Source of the DNA: Verrucomicrobiales bacterium
GTDB taxonomy: Bacteria; Verrucomicrobiota; Verrucomicrobiia; Limisphaerales; UBA11320
DNA: 32,132 nt
Assembly: GCA_016793885.1 (NCBI GenBank)
Contig: JAEUHE010000026.1
Coordinates: 1 to 32,132 of the forward strand
Reading direction: 5' to 3'
Shown: positions 25,167 through 32,132 of the stretch, in pieces
How positions within the stretch are numbered: position 1 is the first letter of the stretch
Layout: every line of letters starts with the position of its first letter
Translations under genes and position numbers: made by a program
Notes under the pieces: model-generated
Database searches by the model: none
What the model saw: only the letters and a program-made list of their open reading frames with translations
Told to the model about the DNA's origin: nothing

Positions 25167-26378
25167 CTAAGCGCGCGTGGCGGTCGCGGATTGCTTCTGT
25201 CCGCGGTAGGTCGCCAGAAAATAGGCCAATACCACCAGGACCACCACGGCCAAGCCGCCCCAGTAGCGGGGCCAGTTGACGTGTCCATCCATCTCGCACT
25301 TCTGCAACCACCACCCTGTGCTGAGGTATCCGAACAGACTTCCGATTCCCGTGGTCATGAAGCTAAACAGAGCTTGGGCTCGCGTACGCCAGCTCGGATC
25401 AATCCGCTCGTTCAGGTAGACTTGGCCAAGGATGAACGAAAACGCGAACACGAACCCGTGGAGCACGACGCCGGCAATGACCCAAGCCGGATGGTTGAGC
25501 GAATAAAAGAAGTAACGCAAGAAACCCAAGCTTAACCCGGTGGCCAGAATCCACTTCAGGCGCCAGTTGAGCAGGAGTCGGGAAAGTAGGAGCATGGCTA
25601 CGACTTCGGTGACTTGGCCCAAAGACATCCAGGCGGCGGTGCGTTCCAGTCCAAGTGCCCGGAGGTGGGTGGGCGTGAACGGATAGAACGCGGCTAGCGG
25701 GACGGCGAAGAGGGCGGAAGTGACAAAGACCACCTGATGATCGCGCAGTTTGAGAAGGGTGAGGGCATCCAACCCCAGCCGCTGGATCAAGCTTGGCCGT
25801 TGGGACGACGCAAGAGGCTCGACTTGGGGAAGCCAGCGAGTGAAGAGAGCTAGGCCGCCCCAGACTGCCGCGCTGACATACACCGCTCTGAGCGAGGTGT
25901 CGGCTCCCATCAGGCTCACCGCCCAGCAGCCGACCATCCAGCCGATCGTTCCCATCGCCCGGATGGGGCCAAACTGTCGTTGAGGGTCTTTCAGTCGGCC
26001 CATGACAATGGAGGCTGCGAGGCTCGAGGTGGGGGCTATGCACAAGGAATACAATTGGATCATGGCCAGCACTGTCCATGGGCCGGCTCCACGGTAAATG
26101 ACCAGCGCGATGCAGATCAGCATTCCTCCCGCGGCCAGGCCCAGCCATCGCAGCAGCCGTGCCGGGGCTATGTGGCGGTCGGCCATCGCCCCGAAGATCA
26201 GAGGCGAGACCAGCGCGGCGATAGCGGAGCACGAGAATGCCAGAGCCTTGATCGAGTGCAGTCCGTGTACATCCAGGACCGGCCCCAGAGGCACGAACCA
26301 GGCTCCGAGAGCCATGCCGTGGAGGAACAGCAGCGCTGCCAGTTCAGCCAGCTCGATTCGGGTGTTGTCCGGACGCAC
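25167..26378 (-). CDS. MFS transporter, nucleoside:H+ symporter type (NupG-like)
   Basis: A 403-residue membrane protein from GTG 26378. It has about 12 hydrophobic segments in two halves. The features suggesting the nucleoside/LacY-type MFS branch are LFLHGMALGAWFVPLGPVLD in helix 1, SPLIFGAMADRHIAPARLLR, QFGPIRAMGTIGWMVGCW and the late HGFVFAFSFILGQVYLNERI. Family members import nucleosides or sugars by proton symport; the substrate here is unspecified. The frame continues upstream to 26477, but those 33 codons are proline- and arginine-rich and unlike the family, so the later start is used. It is convergent with the sugar operon and divergent from the redoxin gene, which begins about 160 bases away. 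Confidence 0.82.
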   Translation of the reverse strand: MRPDNTRIELAELAALLFLHGMALGAWFVPLGPVLDVHGLHSIKALAFSCSAIAALVSPLIFGAMADRHIAPARLLRWLGLAAGGMLICIALVIYRGAGPWTVLAMIQLYSLCIAPTSSLAASIVMGRLKDPQRQFGPIRAMGTIGWMVGCWAVSLMGADTSLRAVYVSAAVWGGLALFTRWLPQVEPLASSQRPSLIQRLGLDALTLLKLRDHQVVFVTSALFAVPLAAFYPFTPTHLRALGLERTAAWMSLGQVTEVVAMLLLSRLLLNWRLKWILATGLSLGFLRYFFYSLNHPAWVIAGVVLHGFVFAFSFILGQVYLNERIDPSWRTRAQALFSFMTTGIGSLFGYLSTGWWLQKCEMDGHVNWPRYWGGLAVVVLVVLAYFLATYRGQKQSATATRA

Positions 26379-26540
26379 TGAGATACTGCGCGCAGGCAAC
26401 AGGCGAAATTTCAAGCTCCGTCGCCGGCTGGGGGGAGGGGGAATAATCAGGGAGGAACCTCGCCCGCCTCCAACCACCGGGGACGATCAGCTCATTGATC
26501 CTCGTGACAACGCAGGCCCGACCAGCTTAGAGTGGCTTTC

Positions 26541-28874
26541 ATGTCATTCTATCGCCTCCTGGCAGGGGTTCTTGTTGTGGCTTCCGCTGCGGTCTTCAAG
26601 CCATCCTTGCTGCTTGCCGACGACGAGCCCCCTCGCGTGGTCGCGGGCCTGACCAACCTGGTGGCCGGACACTCGGTGCATGGGGAAGCCTTTAACGAAG
26701 GACCCCGCCAGGCTGCCCGACTGATGCGCGGAACAGGGCAGGTCAAGTTGCTGATCACTACTTCCAACGCTCAAGCCCAGGTGTTTTTCAATCAAGGGAT
26801 AGGACAATTGCACGGCTTCTGGTTTTTTGAGGCAGAGCGCTCGTTTCGGCAGGTGGCCTTCTTGGACACGAATTGTGCGATGGCTGCCTGGGGCATGGCG
26901 ATGGCCAACGTCAACAATACCAACCGGGCTTTCGATTTCATCCAGCGCGCACATGATCTCAAGACCAATGCCTCGCCTCGGGAGGTGCTTTGGATTGAGG
27001 CTTACCACAAGTTTATTACCGGCAAGGAATCGGAGAAGGATCGTCGCAAGGAATTGGTTAAATCTTTGGAGAACATCATTCACCAGCATCCTGAGGAACT
27101 TGAGGCCAAGACGTTCCTGGCCTTCCAGATCTGGAAGAACGAAGGGGACGGTGTTTCCATCGGAAGCCGTCAAGCGGTGGATGCCCTGATGAATGAAGTC
27201 CTGGCCGTCGAGCCGATGCATCCAGTGCACCACGCGCGCATTCATCTTTGGAACTACAAGAAGGATGAGCGAGCGTTGAACTCGGCGGCCCGGTGCGGTC
27301 AGTCCGCCCCCGCCATCGCGCACATGTGGCATATGTCCGGCCATACCTTCAGCTCGCTCAAGCGATATGATGACGCGGCTTGGCAACAGGAGGCGGCAGC
27401 GCGGACGGATCATGCCCACATGATGGCGACGGGTATTCTGCCGGACCAGATTCACAATTTTGCGCACAATAACGAGTGGCTTTGCCGGAACCTGCTCTTC
27501 TGTGGTCGTGTGAGAGATGCTATCGATTTGGCTCGCAACATGGTCGAGCTGCCCCGGCATCCCAAATACAACACCCTCAATCGGAAGGACGACAATACCG
27601 CCTACGATAAGAACAACGGCAGTTCAATGTTGGGAAGGAACCGCCTGTTCGATGCCTTCCTCCAATATGAACTGTGGCCTGAGCTGATCGCCCTGTCGGA
27701 CACCTTTTATCTCGAACCCACCGACTTGCCCGAAGAGCAGGCGCGGCGCTTCTATGCCCTGGCCTTGGCGCAATACGCGATGGGGAAACCGCAGGCGGCC
27801 AGTCCCTGGCTCGACGGTCTCGATAGCTGTTGGAAGCAGCTCAAGCACGAGCGGTTCGAGGCGGCTGAGAAGGCCGAAGAAACGGCTAAAAAGTCCAAAT
27901 CAGAGACCGCCAAGGCCATGGTGAGCGCCATGGAAGGCTTCAACGATCGGCTGGATCGGGTGGATAAATACCGCCAGGAATTGAAAATTTGGAAGGGGAT
28001 TGCTGCGGGGCAAACAAACGAGGCCGCCCAGCTGCTCGAGGAGAACAAAGACCTGCCCAAGCCCCAACGTGCCCGGCTCTCGCATCGGCTGGGCCTGCGC
28101 ACAAACGTAATTCATGAGGCCGGGGAGATGCTCAAGAACTCGACTAACGAGGCTCCGTCCCTAGCGCTGGCGGCCCATTTTCTCTGGGAGGCGGGAGAGA
28201 CAGCTCAAGCCACTAATGCGCTTCACCAGCTCCGCTCGATTTCCTCTCAATTCGATCTCGAGACCCCGATTCTGGCAAGGCTGCAACCGATTGCTCGTTC
28301 TATGGGGTTGGCGGACGACTGGCGTTTGGGTACGCCGGTGAAGCCTGATGTAGGCGATCGTCCGCAACTCGAAACCCTGGGACCTTTTCGGTGGCAGCCA
28401 TCGATGGCACCAGAGTGGACCTTGGTGGATTCAGACGGAAAGTCGCGCTCACTGAGCGATTACCGAGGACGGCCGGTGGTGGTGGTCTTTTACTTGGGCG
28501 CGGGCTGTGTTCATTGCATCGAACAGCTGAATCTCCTCACTCCTGCCGCGAAAGACTTCGAAGCGCAAGGTATTAACATCCTTGCGGTCAGCACCGAGAC
28601 TCCCCAGGGCCTTCACAAAACCCTGCAGAAGTCATCTAAGCCAGGAGGGTTTCCGTTCCCCATCGTGGCCGATCCCTCCCTGGCTGCCTTCAAGGCTTAT
28701 CGCGCGTTCGACGATTTCGAAGACATGCCGCTACATGGAACCTTTCTCGTCGATGGCGAGGGGAAGATTCGCTGGCAGGATATTGGCTATGATCCGTTCA
28801 CGAACTTTCGTTTTCTCGCCGCGGAATCCAAGCGTCTGCTCGGGCTCACCGGAAAGCTCGTCGCCGCTAAGTGA
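26541..28874 (+). CDS. Exported TPR-like protein with C-terminal redoxin domain
   Basis: A 777-residue protein from ATG 26541 with a signal peptide (about 1-27, ending LLLADDE). Residues about 55-620 are helical repeats of TPR type; FWFFEAERSFRQVAFLDTNC followed by AMAAWGMAMANVNN is characteristic of a family of long TPR proteins. A segment around residues 430-465 is a charged, possibly coiled region (EAAEKAEETAKKSKSETAK). The C-terminal domain (about 625-777) is AhpC/TSA-redoxin-like: APEWTLVDSDGKSRSLSDY, then VVVFYLGAGCVHCIEQL with a CVHC pair (C656, C659), and a GTFLVDGEGKIRW strand. It probably exchanges disulfides or reduces peroxides outside the cytoplasm while the repeats bind a partner. 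The rhodanese gene follows after 25 bases. Confidence 0.82.
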   Translation: MSFYRLLAGVLVVASAAVFKPSLLLADDEPPRVVAGLTNLVAGHSVHGEAFNEGPRQAARLMRGTGQVKLLITTSNAQAQVFFNQGIGQLHGFWFFEAERSFRQVAFLDTNCAMAAWGMAMANVNNTNRAFDFIQRAHDLKTNASPREVLWIEAYHKFITGKESEKDRRKELVKSLENIIHQHPEELEAKTFLAFQIWKNEGDGVSIGSRQAVDALMNEVLAVEPMHPVHHARIHLWNYKKDERALNSAARCGQSAPAIAHMWHMSGHTFSSLKRYDDAAWQQEAAARTDHAHMMATGILPDQIHNFAHNNEWLCRNLLFCGRVRDAIDLARNMVELPRHPKYNTLNRKDDNTAYDKNNGSSMLGRNRLFDAFLQYELWPELIALSDTFYLEPTDLPEEQARRFYALALAQYAMGKPQAASPWLDGLDSCWKQLKHERFEAAEKAEETAKKSKSETAKAMVSAMEGFNDRLDRVDKYRQELKIWKGIAAGQTNEAAQLLEENKDLPKPQRARLSHRLGLRTNVIHEAGEMLKNSTNEAPSLALAAHFLWEAGETAQATNALHQLRSISSQFDLETPILARLQPIARSMGLADDWRLGTPVKPDVGDRPQLETLGPFRWQPSMAPEWTLVDSDGKSRSLSDYRGRPVVVVFYLGAGCVHCIEQLNLLTPAAKDFEAQGINILAVSTETPQGLHKTLQKSSKPGGFPFPIVADPSLAAFKAYRAFDDFEDMPLHGTFLVDGEGKIRWQDIGYDPFTNFRFLAAESKRLLGLTGKLVAAK

Positions 28875-28899
28875 ACGTGGTTGGATTCCGCCAGCGCCC

Positions 28900-29418
28900 A
28901 TGAATTTCCACCGACAACAATCGATCCTGTTTTATTTCTTCATGTTGGCCGCGACTTCGCTTTCTGCCCAGACCTGGACCGAACTGCTTCCCTCCATTCG
29001 GCAGCAGTTTCCCAAGGTTCAGCAGCTCTCGACCGCCCAGTTGAGTCAATGGCTGAGCTCTAGCAATCGGCCGGCTCCGCTCCTCATCGACACTCGAGCT
29101 GCAGAGGAATATGCCGTGAGTCATTTGCCTGAGGCCAAACGCGCTGACTCAGTTCGAGAGATCCAGTCCTTGATCACATCCCACCGGCAACCGGTGGTAC
29201 TGTATTGTTCGGTCGGTTACCGGTCTTCCGATCTCGCGACGAAGTTAATCAAGAAGGGGGTGACCAATGTCTTTAATCTGGAAGGTTCCATTTTTGCTTG
29301 GGCTAACGAAGGTCGTCCGGTTTTTCGGGGGCAGCGCGAGGTGAAGGATGTGCACCCTTACGATGAGAAATGGGGTCAGTTGCTAACGGTTCCTTATCGC
29401 ACCTTCAAACCGCGTTGA
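28900..29418 (+). CDS. Exported rhodanese-like protein
   Basis: A 172-residue protein from ATG 28900 with a signal peptide (about 1-23, ending SLSAQ). The rhodanese domain (about 45-150) has PLLIDTRAAEEYAVSHLPEA and the active-site loop CSVGYRSS with catalytic C103, then GVTNVFNLEGSIFAWANEG. Single-domain rhodaneses transfer sulfane sulfur through a cysteine persulfide. The frame is open from 28582 inside the upstream gene, but the signal peptide starts at 28900. A tail of about 25 residues (VKDVHPYDEKWGQLL) is extra and ends in a basic PYRTFKPR. It is probably periplasmic and co-transcribed with the redoxin gene. Confidence 0.87.
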   Translation: MNFHRQQSILFYFFMLAATSLSAQTWTELLPSIRQQFPKVQQLSTAQLSQWLSSSNRPAPLLIDTRAAEEYAVSHLPEAKRADSVREIQSLITSHRQPVVLYCSVGYRSSDLATKLIKKGVTNVFNLEGSIFAWANEGRPVFRGQREVKDVHPYDEKWGQLLTVPYRTFKPR

Positions 29419-29492
29419 GTCGGATGGATCCAATTCGATCCAAGGGCGACTTGGGTTATAAGAGGCGCATCCCCGTTTGTTCCTGTTGCCCC

Positions 29493-29521
29493 TTGATCGG
29501 GAGGGGCGGTGGCGCTAGAGT
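29493..29521 (+). promoter_or_regulatory. Possible promoter for the thioredoxin-like gene
   Basis: TTGATC (29493-29498) and TAGAGT (29516-29521) are separated by 17 bases, an ideal sigma-70 spacing, about 40 bases before the ATG at 29563. Matches to consensus are partial. If real, the thioredoxin-like gene can be transcribed separately from the redoxin-rhodanese pair. Confidence 0.3.
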
Positions 29522-29562
29522 TAAAGGAGTCCTGTTGTTGGTCTAAAATCAGTCAGTCGATC

Positions 29563-30009
29563 ATGAAACATCTACTTTTGTCTCTTGTCCTGTTGACTCT
29601 CCTTCGGCCTGCTCGGGCTGCTGAGGATGGTTCGATTTGGCACACCAGTCTCCCTGCTGCCCAGGCCAAAGCGAAGGAGGGTTCCAAGATGGTGCTGCTC
29701 GATTTCACCGGATCGGACTGGTGCGGCTGGTGTAAGCTGCTCAAGAAAGAGGTCTTCCAGACCCCTGAGTTCCTGGACTATGCAAAGAAGAACTTGGTGC
29801 TGGTGGAGGTTGATTTCCCTCAACGAAAGAAGCAGAGCGCGGAGTTGAAAAAGGCTAACGAGGAGCTGCAGGAGCGCTTTAAGGTTCGTTACTATCCGAC
29901 CATCATCCTCTTGAACAGTGCGGGCAAGGTCTTGGGTGAGCTCGGCTATCAAGAAGGGGGTGCCAAGCCCTTTATTGCCGAGTTAGAGAAGCTTCGTCGC
30001 AAGGGGTAA
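29563..30009 (+). CDS. Exported thioredoxin-family protein
   Basis: A 148-residue protein with a signal peptide (about 1-20, MKHLLLSLVLLTLLRPARAA). The thioredoxin-like domain has the CGWC redox pair at C54-C57 in FTGSDWCGWCKLLKKEVF, a strand LVLVEVDFPQ, and the conserved cis-proline region YYPTIILLNSAGKVLGELGY. The SDWCGWC form belongs to the thioredoxin_7/DUF255-like branch often found in Bacteroidetes and PVC bacteria. Likely a periplasmic disulfide reductase or partner of the redoxin and rhodanese upstream, to which it could supply electrons. The in-frame start at 29509 lacks a signal peptide and is rejected. Confidence 0.88.
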   Translation: MKHLLLSLVLLTLLRPARAAEDGSIWHTSLPAAQAKAKEGSKMVLLDFTGSDWCGWCKLLKKEVFQTPEFLDYAKKNLVLVEVDFPQRKKQSAELKKANEELQERFKVRYYPTIILLNSAGKVLGELGYQEGGAKPFIAELEKLRRKG

Positions 30010-30055
30010 CTTCTATCCTTCCGTCCTCTACTCAAGCATGTCGCTCAAGTTCCTA

Positions 30056-30091
30056 TGGGGTACCTAAGTGCCCCACATCGGAACATTTTTT
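30056..30091 (+). terminator. Weak terminator-like hairpin after the thiol cluster
   Basis: TGGGGTAC (30056-30063), loop CTAA, and GTGCCCCA (30068-30075) form an eight-base-pair stem with one wobble. A six-T run (30086-30091) follows after ten bases, farther than in a standard intrinsic terminator. It is the only candidate between the thioredoxin-like stop and the next gene. Confidence 0.35.
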
Positions 30092-30229
30092 CGCCAACGG
30101 TGTCTATCTTCCAGCGAGGCAGAGCGTGATCTAAACGGCGGTCGTGTCGGCTTGAGACAAAAAAGATTTGGGCTTCGGACTGCTTTTTGATTGATCCGTT
30201 CTGAGGACTCGATAACTTACACATATCGC

Positions 30230-31045
30230 ATGGCGTGTTTTTTTCAAACGCTCGCAGTGCTGGAAGGCTCAGGGGTTGGTCAAGGCGATTTGACCCCGGC
30301 GCTTTTGATCTTCTTTTTTCTCGGGGTAATCTTGATTGGAGCGGTCTGCATGGCCTTGATCTACCGACATACCCGGTTGACCCGCACCATGCTTCGGAGT
30401 CGTCGGGATACTGAGCTGTGGCGATCAGAGAGGTCAACTTGGCAGCCTATTTTCGATGCGCCCTTCCGTTGGCTGGCGGTACGCGGGGCCACCGCACCGA
30501 TGATCCAGGCCGCTTTGGGACTGAGGAATCCTAAACCTTGCTCTTGGGAGGAGGGACTCACTCGGGCCTTAGATCACAAACTTTTCATTTCTCCTCCCGT
30601 GAAAGGGTGGACGCTTGTGATGGGGGCGGATCTTCCGGATCCAGGTGAGGATGTGGATGAATGCTTTCACTTCCTAACCCGCCTAAGCCGTCAGGTCGGC
30701 GAGGTTCAATTCTTTAGTATCAACCGTTTGTTCAGTCATCATGCCTGGGTGATGTTGGATCATGGTCATGTCAAGCGCGCCTATGCTTGGAGTGGTCAGG
30801 CCGTGTGGAATGAGGGGGTCCCTACCGAGGCGGAGATCGCGCTTCGGCTTCACACGTTTGACTATTTTGAGAGCCCGGAACGGAGCTTTTTCGGTCACGC
30901 GGATCCGTTGGGTGCCACGACCGAGAAGGTTACCAATCTAGCAGCCCGATGGAGCGTTGATCCGACCACTGTGGATTTCCGTTCGTTACGGGATAACCGT
31001 GGGATTTCCGGACGTTTTTCGCCTTCAGCCCCTCCTCCTCAGTGA
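30230..31045 (+). CDS. Single-span membrane protein, unknown function
   Basis: A 271-residue protein from ATG 30230 (MACFFQTLAVLEGSG). One hydrophobic segment at about residues 22-46 (ALLIFFFLGVILIGAVCMALIY) is followed by an arginine-rich stretch (RHTRLTRTMLRSRR), so the remaining 220 residues should be cytoplasmic. The soluble part holds FRWLAVRGATAPMIQAALGL, ISPPVKGWTLVMGADLPDPGEDVDECFHFLTRLSR and HAWVMLDHGHVKRAYAWSGQ, alternating strands and helices of a folded domain that I do not recognise by name. I recall similar proteins only in Verrucomicrobia. TTG 30191 is an alternative start adding 13 residues. The zinc-ribbon gene follows after 24 bases, suggesting an operon. Confidence 0.7.
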   Translation: MACFFQTLAVLEGSGVGQGDLTPALLIFFFLGVILIGAVCMALIYRHTRLTRTMLRSRRDTELWRSERSTWQPIFDAPFRWLAVRGATAPMIQAALGLRNPKPCSWEEGLTRALDHKLFISPPVKGWTLVMGADLPDPGEDVDECFHFLTRLSRQVGEVQFFSINRLFSHHAWVMLDHGHVKRAYAWSGQAVWNEGVPTEAEIALRLHTFDYFESPERSFFGHADPLGATTEKVTNLAARWSVDPTTVDFRSLRDNRGISGRFSPSAPPPQ

Positions 31046-31069
31046 GGGATTATCCTCTTCTCTCCAGCC

Positions 31070-31345
31070 ATGCCTGCTCCTGAGATCTGTCCGAACTGTG
31101 GGGCGGTGGTTCCTCGGACCGCCCGCGTTTGTCCGGATTGCGGTTCTGATGAGGAGACTGGATGGGCCGACCAGGCCGTCTCGCAGCGACTGGGAATTCC
31201 GGATGATTCCTTCGACCATGATCAATTTGTCCGTGAGGAATTCGGGCAGAAGAGTCCACCTTCCCGACCGCCAGGGGGATCCTGGTTTTGGTGGGCTGTA
31301 GCCCTTCTCTTGCTGCTCGTTTTTACGTGGCGATTTCTGGGATGA
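31070..31345 (+). CDS. Zinc-ribbon protein with C-terminal membrane anchor
   Basis: A 91-residue protein. Two CxxC pairs (C7-C10 and C21-C24, CPNCG and CPDCG) form an N-terminal zinc ribbon. An acidic middle (GIPDDSFDHDQFVREEFG) leads to a hydrophobic C-terminal segment at about 70-88 (FWWAVALLLLLVFTWRFL). The topology is tail-anchored with the zinc ribbon in the cytoplasm. This arrangement, including the GIPDD..FD..FVREEFG stretch, recurs in small proteins I associate with Verrucomicrobia; function unknown. It is likely co-transcribed with the preceding membrane protein. Confidence 0.8.
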   Translation: MPAPEICPNCGAVVPRTARVCPDCGSDEETGWADQAVSQRLGIPDDSFDHDQFVREEFGQKSPPSRPPGGSWFWWAVALLLLLVFTWRFLG

Positions 31346-31943
31346 GCTCGGGCAGCTGTGCACTAGAATGACCGCCGTGAAGCAGGTCTTTCCGAGGCCT
31401 CATTCGCGACTGCGAGCGCCTGTCCATTATCCTAAAAAGAAGAATGGCCCGGCATCGATCTGATGCAAGATCTTGGCGGTCATGACTTTTGTCGAAGTTC
31501 GCCCTATCACCTTTTCGATACGCCTCACTTCGACGCAAGACATGCCCATCCAAGCTGTTGCACATCTCGATACCGCTCCATTCTCCTTTAGGATTATTCC
31601 CCCCGACGTCGCCTCGACCGGGAGCCTCACGTTCACCCGATGATTACCAGGGACAGGCCACTCCGATCCAGTGCCCTAGGCGCGCCCGTAGAAAGAGCGA
31701 GGATCTGAACCAGGGACAGGCCTCACTTCGTGGTCCTCTGAACACAGTGCCTATGTGTGCCCCTTTTGGACATCAGCCCTGTGTTGTTGATTGCCTGCGG
31801 TTATTCGAGCCCAGCCAACGGGCTGGATGCCGTTGCGTTCGAATCGCTTGAAGTCTCCTAGCGGGCAAACCTGGCGGTTTGCCCAGCTCATCCTTTACCT
31901 TCTCCCCTTGCTCGTTCCCTGGTTCCTCGCCCCGATCCACCTC
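31346..31943. other. Intergenic stretch with repeats near a transposase
   Basis: About 600 bases without a convincing gene. It holds a 14-base direct repeat ACCAGGGACAGGCC at 31647-31660 and 31709-31722, and hairpins at about 31809-31827 (AGCCC/GGGCT) and 31863-31884. A - strand ORF at 31427-31636 could encode 69 residues; it reads passably but has no recognised family and lacks a ribosome binding site. I treat the region as the flank of the transposase gene. Confidence 0.5.
31863..31884. repeat. REP-like hairpin next to the transposase
   Basis: GGGCAAAC (31863-31870), loop CTGGCG, and GTTTGCCC (31877-31884) form a perfect eight-base-pair stem. CTAG (31858-31861) lies at its left foot, comparable to the GTAG tetranucleotide that REP-associated transposases recognise in other bacteria. 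The position 60 bases from the transposase stop supports a REP element; the tetranucleotide reading is inference. Confidence 0.45.
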
Positions 31944-32132
31944 TCACCCAAAGATCCCACGCCCTAGTTTTCTCAGTGAATACAACTCCTGCCTCAACCC
32001 CGCCACCCTGGGAGGCTCCCTATCGCTCACCCTCACACCTATCCGTCCTTGGTTTCCCTCGATCAACTCCTTCATGAACCGTCGACCTCCTAACACCGCC
32101 CCATCGCTCAAATACCGGATCCGGCAGGTCAC
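31944..32132 (-). CDS. REP-associated tyrosine transposase, C-terminal part (cut by window edge)
   Basis: Only the last 62 residues are in the window; the gene continues beyond 32132 upstream on the - strand. The sequence CRIRYLSDGAVLGGRRFMKE followed by LYSLRKLGRG matches the C-terminal end I associate with IS200-like REP-associated transposases (RAYTs) in Verrucomicrobia and related phyla, where [CR]RYFTDG.VLGS and a final LYSLRDLR are frequent. The catalytic HUH pair and tyrosine would lie upstream and cannot be checked. Such proteins cut at palindromic REP sequences, and one such hairpin lies 60 bases downstream. Confidence 0.6.
   Translation of the reverse strand: MTCRIRYLSDGAVLGGRRFMKELIEGNQGRIGVRVSDREPPRVAGLRQELYSLRKLGRGIFG

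Noticed and set aside
31427-31636. A 69-codon - strand ORF near the right end
   Set aside because: It reads passably as protein but has no known family, no ribosome binding site and lies in repeat-bearing flank DNA; support is too weak to list as a gene.
1-32132. CRISPR array, restriction-modification, toxin-antitoxin or phage defence genes
   Set aside because: I looked for regularly spaced repeats and for nuclease, methylase and helicase motifs and found none. The only alarmone-related gene is the MESH1-like hydrolase.

Overview
The window looks like a chromosomal segment from a soil or freshwater member of the Verrucomicrobia, probably near the Pedosphaera/Limisphaerales group. I infer this from gene content only: a giant secreted propeller/cytochrome c/ThuA protein, a DUF6429 protein, a vanadium haloperoxidase, a zinc-ribbon protein of a type I associate with this phylum, many intergenic palindromes, and the tail of a REP-associated transposase. 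No rRNA, tRNA or CRISPR array was seen.

Bases 1-3400 (all + strand) are loosely packed and rich in accessory features: an SseB-C-like small protein and a four-helix membrane protein in a setting that resembles integron cassettes, a 700-base stretch of hairpins and repeats, a hypothetical protein, a MESH1-type (p)ppGpp hydrolase and a DUF6429 protein. Bases 3415-10819 (- strand) carry the 1366-residue propeller/cytochrome/ThuA fusion, a 337-base two-armed inverted repeat, an alpha-oxoamine synthase (BioF/KBL family) and an MFS exporter with a large central insertion. A 151-base MITE-like element separates this from a + strand run: a purple-acid-phosphatase-like metallophosphoesterase, an orphan OmpR-type response regulator and a vanadium-dependent haloperoxidase.

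Bases 16037-19824 (- strand) form a tight overlapping operon: a 2-hydroxyacid dehydrogenase, a fused binding protein-permease of the polar amino acid family, its ATPase, and a DoxX-like membrane protein. Divergently, 19934-25112 (+) is a sugar uptake operon: a secreted mutarotase-like protein, RbsB-like lipoprotein, RbsA-like double ATPase and an RbsC-like permease with about 120 extra residues after its first membrane helix. A nucleoside-symporter-type MFS protein (- strand) converges on it.

Bases 26541-30009 (+) encode three exported thiol proteins in a row: a TPR protein ending in a redoxin domain, a rhodanese and a thioredoxin-like protein. They are followed by a lineage-type hypothetical protein, a membrane-anchored zinc ribbon and, at the window edge, the C-terminal end of a REP-associated tyrosine transposase with nearby hairpins. 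The most unusual items are the RbsC permease with its inserted domain, the two palindromic repeat elements, the triple-fusion cytochrome and the cassette-like left end. No search was run; all family calls come from reading motifs.
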